Assembly: GCA_023432465.1 (NCBI GenBank)
Contig: JAEYUO010000034.1
Span: forward strand, 1-64,000
From: Planctomycetota bacterium
GTDB taxonomy: Bacteria; Planctomycetota; Phycisphaerae; Phycisphaerales; UBA1924
Length of the DNA stretch: 64,000 nt
Direction: 5' to 3'
Under the pieces are notes generated by a model. It worked only from the letters and a program-made list of their open reading frames with translations. It was not told where the DNA came from and searched no databases. Of this stretch, positions 58,650-64,000 are shown piece by piece. The stretch's first letter is position 1; the number at the start of each line of letters is the position of its first letter. The position numbers and the translations under genes were made by a program.

Positions 58650-61274
58650 ATGCGTCGAGATAAGTGGGTTCGCGCTGCGCTCTGCGCGGCGACGTTGTCG
58701 GCCGGAGCGGGCATCGCCGCGGCCGGTCCGGATGTCATTGTGGGTGAGCTCGTCGGATCGAGCAACTTCGGCACGGTGAGCGGCAAGGCGGCGTTCTCCA
58801 TCGGCACGACCTCGTGCAACGTCGGAGATGCGCCGCTGAACTGGTTTGCCAACACCACCCAGCACCCGGTCATCTCTCAGAACATGTACCGCCTTCACAG
58901 CGGCCGGTTCCAGCAGATCGGTCAGGCGTGGCTGAAGCACGGCTTCTGCGCGCTGCAGGGCACCGTCTGCTCGCCGTGCACGCCCGGCGGCGATTGCTCC
59001 GCGCTGTTCCCGGGTTGCTCGGATCCGTACGACTCCGGCCTGAACGGGCAGCAGAGCGGCCTTGGCCCCAAGAGCGAGGTCAACGCGTTCACGGGAGCGT
59101 TCCCGTATCCGTGGATCAACAACGGCTCGGGCTCGGGCGCGACGTTCAAGCGTCTCCAGGTCTCGACATCGATGCTGGGCACGGCCGGCGCGCAGTACTA
59201 CACCTCCAGCATGTACGTGCAGCCGCAGGACGCGACCGGCGGTTACGGGCTGAACAATCAGTCGTACCGCACCTGCAACGTGACCTTCAACTCCGGCGCA
59301 TCCCGCTGGGAGATCTCGCACACCGGCTCGACACAGCGCACCAAGCCCGCCCTCCAGGCGTGGAAGGATGCTGATGCGACGGTGCAGCTTGTGAACTTCG
59401 ATGTCCCCGGCGAGGGACGCTTCATCGTCGCCATGAAGGCGACAAGCCTGGGCGGGGGCAACTGGCGGTATGAGTACGCCATCCAGAACTTCAACTCCGA
59501 CCGTTCCGGCCAGGGCTTTGTGATTCCCCTGGGCGCAGGGGTCACGGTGACCAACGTCGGGTTCTCCGATGTCGATTACCACTCCGGCGAGCCGTACTCC
59601 CTGACCGACTGGACCAGCAACGTCACCCCGACGGAGATTTCCTGGTTCACCCAGACGCACGCGCAGAACGCCAACGCCAACGCGCTCCGCTGGGACACGA
59701 TCTACAACTTCTGGTTTGATGCCAACGTCGCGCCCGCCCAGGGCAGCGCGGCGATCGCGCTGTTCAAGCCCGGATCGCCCACGAGCATCGCCGGCAACAT
59801 CCAGGTCCCCGGCGGCGCCGGCGGCCCGGTGGAGCCGGCGAACAACGCCTGCGCGAGCGCGGCAACCCTTTCCAGCTACGGCACCTACCCGTTTGACACC
59901 ACCGGCGCAACCACCGATGGACCGTCGGACACGCTCTGCTCGAACAACAATCAGGCGTACAACGACATCTGGTACACCTATACGGCGTGCTCCACAGGCA
60001 CGCACACGGTGAGCACCTGCGGCGCGAACTTTGACACCAAGATCGCCATCTATTCCGCCGCGTGCCCGTCGGGCAGCAACACGGCTCTGGCGTGCAACGA
60101 CGACTCCACCGTCTGCGGCTCGGGCTCGCTGCAGTCGAACGTGACGTTCGCCGGCACCGCGGGCCAGACGTACCGCATCCGCGTGGGCAGCTACTACAAC
60201 AACACCACTCAGGGCGAGGGCGTTGGCCAGGGCAATCTGGTGCTCAGCGGGTCGAGCTGCGCTCCCCCCGGGCCGGACGGCGACTTGTGCGCCAATGCGA
60301 TTGAGATCGCGGCGTACGGCAACTTCCCGTTCTCCACGTCCGGCGCATCCACCGATGGGCCCACCGAGACCGCGTTGTGCAACTTCTTCAGCGACCCCGA
60401 GATGGACAACGACATCTGGTTCCGCTGGACCGCGTGCGCTTCGGGCACGGTGACCTTTGGCACCTGCGGCACGGCCAACTACGACTCCGAGATCGCTCTC
60501 TACGGCGCAACCTGCCCCACCGCCCCTGGCGCGGTGCTGGCCTGCAACGACGATGCCTCCGGATGCTCCGGCAATACGTCACGCATCACTTACAGCGTCA
60601 CGTCCGGCAGCGAGTATCTGATCCGTCTCGCCGGCTACAACGGCGCAACCGGCAGCGGCACGCTCTCCATCACCGGCCCGGCGTGCGCTCCCGTCGGCCC
60701 GGCCAATGATGCCTGTGCGAACCGCTCCGGCGTCGGCACCGGCAGCACCCCGTACACCACCGTCAACGCCACCACCGACGGGCCCGCGCACGCCGGCTGC
60801 CTGGCCTTCGGGAATGACCAGGTCTCCAACGATGTCTGGTTCAACCACCCCTCGCAGTGCCCCGGCTCGATCAGCATCTCGATCTGCGATGCCAGCTACG
60901 ACTCCAAGATGGCCGTATACGACGATGCGGGCTGCACGAACCTCGATGCACGCCTGATGGTCTGCAACGATGACGCGTGCGGCTCCAGCAACCTGCGCTC
61001 CAGCGTCCGAATCCCCTCGCGCATCGGCCGCAACTACACCATCCGCCTCGGCGGCTTCAACGGCGCGACGGGCACCGGCAACATGATCATCACGTACTGC
61101 CCGGCGGACTTCAACGCCGACGGCACGGTGACCGTGCCGGACATCTTCGCGTTCCTCTCCGCGTGGTTCGCCCAGGATGTTCGTGCAGATATCGATACCG
61201 TCAACGGCGTGGCCGTTCCCGACATCTTCGCGTACCTCAGCCTGTGGTTCGCCGGCGGCGGCGCGTGCGAGTGA
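58650..61274 (+). CDS. Secreted repeat protein with C-terminal dockerin-like domain
   Basis: 874 aa. Signal peptide (about 1-25, ending GIAAAG). Residues 30-400 form an N-terminal beta-rich domain. Three modules of about 130-140 residues follow, each with the pattern ACASAATL, PFDTTGATTDGP, NDIWYTYTACSTGTHTVSTCG, FDTKIAIYSAACP and LACNDD, ending IRVGSY-like strands; they resemble bacterial pre-peptidase-like surface domains. The C-terminus DFNADGTVTVPDIFAFLSAWF and GVAVPDIFAYLSLWFAGGGACE is the duplicated dockerin-like pattern also at 38470-38650. GAGGAG precedes ATG 58650. A terminator follows the stop. Confidence 0.8.
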   Translation: MRRDKWVRAALCAATLSAGAGIAAAGPDVIVGELVGSSNFGTVSGKAAFSIGTTSCNVGDAPLNWFANTTQHPVISQNMYRLHSGRFQQIGQAWLKHGFCALQGTVCSPCTPGGDCSALFPGCSDPYDSGLNGQQSGLGPKSEVNAFTGAFPYPWINNGSGSGATFKRLQVSTSMLGTAGAQYYTSSMYVQPQDATGGYGLNNQSYRTCNVTFNSGASRWEISHTGSTQRTKPALQAWKDADATVQLVNFDVPGEGRFIVAMKATSLGGGNWRYEYAIQNFNSDRSGQGFVIPLGAGVTVTNVGFSDVDYHSGEPYSLTDWTSNVTPTEISWFTQTHAQNANANALRWDTIYNFWFDANVAPAQGSAAIALFKPGSPTSIAGNIQVPGGAGGPVEPANNACASAATLSSYGTYPFDTTGATTDGPSDTLCSNNNQAYNDIWYTYTACSTGTHTVSTCGANFDTKIAIYSAACPSGSNTALACNDDSTVCGSGSLQSNVTFAGTAGQTYRIRVGSYYNNTTQGEGVGQGNLVLSGSSCAPPGPDGDLCANAIEIAAYGNFPFSTSGASTDGPTETALCNFFSDPEMDNDIWFRWTACASGTVTFGTCGTANYDSEIALYGATCPTAPGAVLACNDDASGCSGNTSRITYSVTSGSEYLIRLAGYNGATGSGTLSITGPACAPVGPANDACANRSGVGTGSTPYTTVNATTDGPAHAGCLAFGNDQVSNDVWFNHPSQCPGSISISICDASYDSKMAVYDDAGCTNLDARLMVCNDDACGSSNLRSSVRIPSRIGRNYTIRLGGFNGATGTGNMIITYCPADFNADGTVTVPDIFAFLSAWFAQDVRADIDTVNGVAVPDIFAYLSLWFAGGGACE

Positions 61275-61309
61275 TCCCTCCACGCACCTGATTCGTATCA
61301 CGATCATTC

Positions 61310-61342
61310 AGAGGCCGGCGCATTCGTGCGTCGGCCTCTTTT
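61310..61342 (+). terminator. Intrinsic terminator after dockerin-type gene
   Basis: AGAGGCCGGCGCA pairs with TGCGTCGGCCTCT (one mismatch or G-T pair), then TTTT. Confidence 0.85.
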
Positions 61343-61368
61343 CATTTCCCGACTGCCCGAAGGCACGC

Positions 61369-63471
61369 TTACGGAGCCCAGTGGTCGATCTCCGCGCGGG
61401 TCGCATCGTCCCGAGCCATCGACCTCGCCCTGGCGATCACCGCGCGGGCGGCATCGACGCCCTTGGTGCGCTGCACCGCCCGCGCCGCCTCCGCCGCGTC
61501 TCGCGCAAGACACCCCGGCCTCATGCTCTGCGACAGCAGGTCGGCCTCCAGCTCCGTGATGTTCGGGCCGCGGCCATACGTCGCATGCCAGATCAGGTCC
61601 TTGCATGCCGCGAGGGCCGGGTCCGCGGCGATCCTCGGCATCGCCGCGGCATACACCTGCGCGAAGACGGCCGGCTCAAGCTCGAAGAACGCCGCGACAA
61701 GCCCCCGTAGCGCGACTTCGGCCGTCAGCGCTGCCGGCTGGTCCTTGATGATCGCGGCCAGCAGCCGCGCCGCCTCCGAATCGCGCCCCGAAAGTCGGAG
61801 CGTGCCGACCGCCGCGGCGAACTCGCCGGCCTTGAGCTGCTCGGGCAGGGCCTCCGCGATCGGTGTGCCGGTGATGACCGCGGGCAACGGGCTTTGCGAC
61901 CGCGCGACAGGGCGCGCCGCAACGTACAGAGGATCGCCGATCACCGTAAGCTTCCACGGCTCGGCGCTGTCCGGCCGAACCGCCGCGCCAAACGGAATGC
62001 CGATCAGCAGTCGCTGCGCGACGACCGGTGTCGGCACAAACGCCTGTAAGTAGGGCTCGTACGTCGATCCCAGATAGGCAAACACCCCGCGCTCAATCCA
62101 CCTCCCCGCGACCGTGTCCCGATCGCCGGGATTCGTCGCCGACCACGAGTGCACGAAGTGCCCCGCCGATGGGACATGCAGGAACGGGATGTCGTCGGGC
62201 TTGCCCTGCCCGGGCTTTAGATCGAAGAAGTCGGCATTGCCGGATGAGTTCACCAGCACGAACGATGCGTTCACGCCGCGCGGAACCTCGAGCAGCCCGG
62301 CGGGCTGACCGCCGCGTGCAGGAACCCCCGGGTCCCCGCCGCGGGGCACGCCCGCTGCCCGCCGCCGCCAGTCCTCCAGCCCGCGCCGCGTCCCGTCGTC
62401 GAGCAGCGTCAGCAGACCGGCTTTCTGGAAGTGCTCCGCCGCGGCCGTCGCATCCCAGTTGTTCCACGGGGCCGAGTCGTCGTACCCGTCGAACAGCCAC
62501 ACCCGCTCCGGCGAGAGATACAGCGAGCACATCGCGGCGTAAGCGGCCTGCCACTCATTGCCGATGACCTGCCCCGCCCATGCCCAGCGGCGTGCCCGTG
62601 CGGGGTCGCGCGGCGCAAGCTCCAGCACGCCGGGGTGTCGCCCGATCACATCCATCAGGGCGTAGGTGTTGTTCTGGTTGGCATCGCCCGTCGCGAACTT
62701 GACCGGCGCGCTCTGGCACACCGTGACGGAATCGAGCTCATCGCCCAGCGCCTCCCACCCCCACGGGAGCAGCTTCAGCTCCGTCTCAAGCGAGGCCATG
62801 AACTCCCTGATCGCGTCATAGGGGATCCACTGCCCCAGCTCCGCCCCCCAAGGCCGCGCATTGAGCCAGACGATCGGCTGACCATGCCCCGCCGCGAGCG
62901 CCAGCGCGCCCGTCCACGCGGGGTCGGTCGGATGCGCGACCACGACCCCCGGCGGCACGAAGTTCAGTTCGCGCCAGCGATCGTGCAGCCTGGCGGGGTC
63001 ATCGCAATCCCACGCCGAAGCGACCGCACGCTCGACCGCGCCGCGCAGCCCCGCCTCCCCGTTCTCGGGTTTGCTCTCGGTCGCGAAACGCACCACCCGT
63101 TCCGGCTTGAACGCCCGCACGAACCGCGCGATCGCCTCTCCGGCGGCCCACGAACCATCGTCGATCAGCACTGGGAACCGCCCGCGCGTGGACCATGTCC
63201 CGACGGCAACGAGATACGACGCCCTGTCCGGCACGAGCACGACCGCCGGGATGACCGGCAGCCTCGCCCGCACCGCCGACACCCGCGCGCCGAGGCGGAT
63301 CGATGGCGGGAGGTCCTCCAGCCGCACTCCTGCCCCGCCAGCGTTCCCTGTCCCCCCTTGCTCCGGGGTGACAGTCGGCTGGGCGGCGGCAATCGCGGTC
63401 AACGATGCCGCGGCGAGAGCCGATAAGCAGCCTGCGACCCTGGTCCGCGCCTTCTGTTCGTTGTTGCGCAT
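61369..63471 (-). CDS. Large secreted protein of unknown function
   Basis: 700 aa. Export signal about 1-30 (ending AAAQP). Several Rossmann-like strands (VIPAVVLVPDRASYLVAVGTW, GRFPVLIDDGSWAAGEAIARFVRAF, PGVVVAHPTDPAWTGALALAAG) are followed by RVWLFDGYDDSAPWNNWDATAAAEHFQ, where Asp/Asn could bind metal or substrate, and a helical C-terminal third. I do not recognise the family. GGCGAG lies before ATG 63469-63471. Divergent from trpE by 61 bases; convergent with the dockerin-type gene. Confidence 0.7.
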   Translation of the reverse strand: MRNNEQKARTRVAGCLSALAAASLTAIAAAQPTVTPEQGGTGNAGGAGVRLEDLPPSIRLGARVSAVRARLPVIPAVVLVPDRASYLVAVGTWSTRGRFPVLIDDGSWAAGEAIARFVRAFKPERVVRFATESKPENGEAGLRGAVERAVASAWDCDDPARLHDRWRELNFVPPGVVVAHPTDPAWTGALALAAGHGQPIVWLNARPWGAELGQWIPYDAIREFMASLETELKLLPWGWEALGDELDSVTVCQSAPVKFATGDANQNNTYALMDVIGRHPGVLELAPRDPARARRWAWAGQVIGNEWQAAYAAMCSLYLSPERVWLFDGYDDSAPWNNWDATAAAEHFQKAGLLTLLDDGTRRGLEDWRRRAAGVPRGGDPGVPARGGQPAGLLEVPRGVNASFVLVNSSGNADFFDLKPGQGKPDDIPFLHVPSAGHFVHSWSATNPGDRDTVAGRWIERGVFAYLGSTYEPYLQAFVPTPVVAQRLLIGIPFGAAVRPDSAEPWKLTVIGDPLYVAARPVARSQSPLPAVITGTPIAEALPEQLKAGEFAAAVGTLRLSGRDSEAARLLAAIIKDQPAALTAEVALRGLVAAFFELEPAVFAQVYAAAMPRIAADPALAACKDLIWHATYGRGPNITELEADLLSQSMRPGCLARDAAEAARAVQRTKGVDAARAVIARARSMARDDATRAEIDHWAP

Positions 63472-63532
63472 TGCTCGCCTTTGATTCGCGGCCCGCGCTC
63501 GGGGCCGCACTAAATGATCGGACACACCACCC

Positions 63533-64000
63533 ATGCCATGGCCGAGGCTGGATGATTTTCTTGAGATCGTTGACCGCGAAGCGGCATCGGCTCCCGATGC
63601 GCCGCAAACGCTCGCCGTTCCGATCGCCCTTCGCCTGCTGGATGATCAGCTTACGCCCGTTCTGGCTTACCGCCGGCTGGTCGCCCCGGATGAGCGAACC
63701 GCTCCCTCCTTCCTCCTCGAATCCGTCGAGGGCGGAGAGCGGCAGGGCCGGTACTCCATCTTGGGCGCGCAGCCGGCGATGGAGGTGCTGGCACACGGTC
63801 ACGAGGTCGAGGTGATCGACCACCGGCTGGCGGGTGAGCCCGGGCAGCGGACGCACACAACCGAGGCGGACCCGCTGGCGGTGCTGCGGCGCATCATGCG
63901 CGGCACGCGGCTGGTGATGCCGCCGCTTGCGCCGGGGCCGAGCCCGCTGCTGCCCGCGTGCTTCCTGGGCGGATGGGTCGGCTTCGCCGGGTACGAGACC
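63533..64000 (+). CDS. trpE: Anthranilate synthase component I, N-terminal part (3' end outside window)
   Basis: First enzyme of tryptophan synthesis, chorismate to anthranilate. The visible 156 codons cover the N-terminal domain: LTPVLAYRRLV, TAPSFLLESVEGGERQGRYSILGAQP (the regulatory tryptophan-site motif, LLESxEG), DPLAVLRRIM, and FLGGWVGFAGYET. The last is the conserved GGxxGxxxY segment. The catalytic half lies beyond the window. The related pabB has the same fold, but the LLES motif favours trpE. ATG 63533 is the natural start. Confidence 0.88.
   Translation, partial: MPWPRLDDFLEIVDREAASAPDAPQTLAVPIALRLLDDQLTPVLAYRRLVAPDERTAPSFLLESVEGGERQGRYSILGAQPAMEVLAHGHEVEVIDHRLAGEPGQRTHTTEADPLAVLRRIMRGTRLVMPPLAPGPSPLLPACFLGGWVGFAGYET

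Overview
The window is a GC-rich (roughly two-thirds G+C) bacterial chromosome segment that reads as a member of the Planctomycetota, most likely class Phycisphaerae. Reasons, as inference from protein style: secreted proteins ending in the paired VPDIFAF-type dockerin-like repeat, PEP-CTERM-like tails, a zinc-ribbon membrane protein with a CPKCWYDLSGT-type motif, a MoxR/DUF58/BatA/large-VWA cluster, a Ser/Thr kinase fused to a TolB-like propeller, and ECF sigma/membrane anti-sigma pairs. I saw no rRNA, tRNA, CRISPR array, prophage or transposase gene.

Layout. 1-3.3 kb: end of alanine racemase, then a Ser/Thr kinase on the minus strand. 3.7-7.5 kb: PEP-CTERM protein, a beta-strand-rich secreted protein, an FGE-like secreted protein and a family 2 glycosyltransferase; a piece of a glycosyltransferase 3' end is present twice here. 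7.5-16 kb: a giant AsmA-like protein, a metallophosphoesterase, an OmpH/Skp-like chaperone, and a sigma/anti-sigma pair. 15.6-19.3 kb: pyrR-pyrB-der. 19.3-25.6 kb: a secreted thioredoxin fusion, two translationally coupled membrane proteins, and a divergent Fur-like regulator without its usual metal ligands. 25.6-30.4 kb: PEP carboxylase, SpoIIE-type phosphatase, orphan nucleotidyltransferase. 30.4-35.4 kb: zinc-ribbon/HEAT-like membrane protein, accC-accB, pepP. 35.5-38.7 kb: a second FGE-like plus beta-strand-rich/dockerin gene pair, paralogous in layout to that at 4.3-6.3 kb. 38.8-50.3 kb: two-domain ABC permease, NHL lipoprotein, large VWA protein, moxR, DUF58 and batA. 50.3-64 kb: nitroreductase, secreted proteins, a second sigma/anti-sigma pair, a DUF2959-like lipoprotein, a SAM methyltransferase, three large secreted proteins, and the start of trpE.

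The most unusual feature is in the moxR-DUF58-batA operon. It is interrupted twice, each time by a short same-strand unit carrying a GxxExxY family gene (a PD-(D/E)XK nuclease-like protein) bracketed by purine-rich terminal inverted repeats. The repeats are 36/42 identical for the first unit and have a perfect 19-bp core for the second. Related orphan motifs lie at 32.0 kb and 50.3 kb. This looks like a family of small mobile units built around a nuclease-like gene with no recognisable transposase.

Second, many spacers between co-directional genes (pyrR/pyrB, pyrB/der, accC/accB, accB/pepP, large VWA/moxR, upstream of the second sigma gene) are filled with heptamer-phased repeats. Some are hairpin-forming; one is an exact array of 16 seven-base units. 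Third, several genes (pyrR, der, fur-like, the nucleotidyltransferase, the NHL lipoprotein) have a TAnnnT box ending only 5-6 bases before the start codon, which suggests leaderless transcripts.
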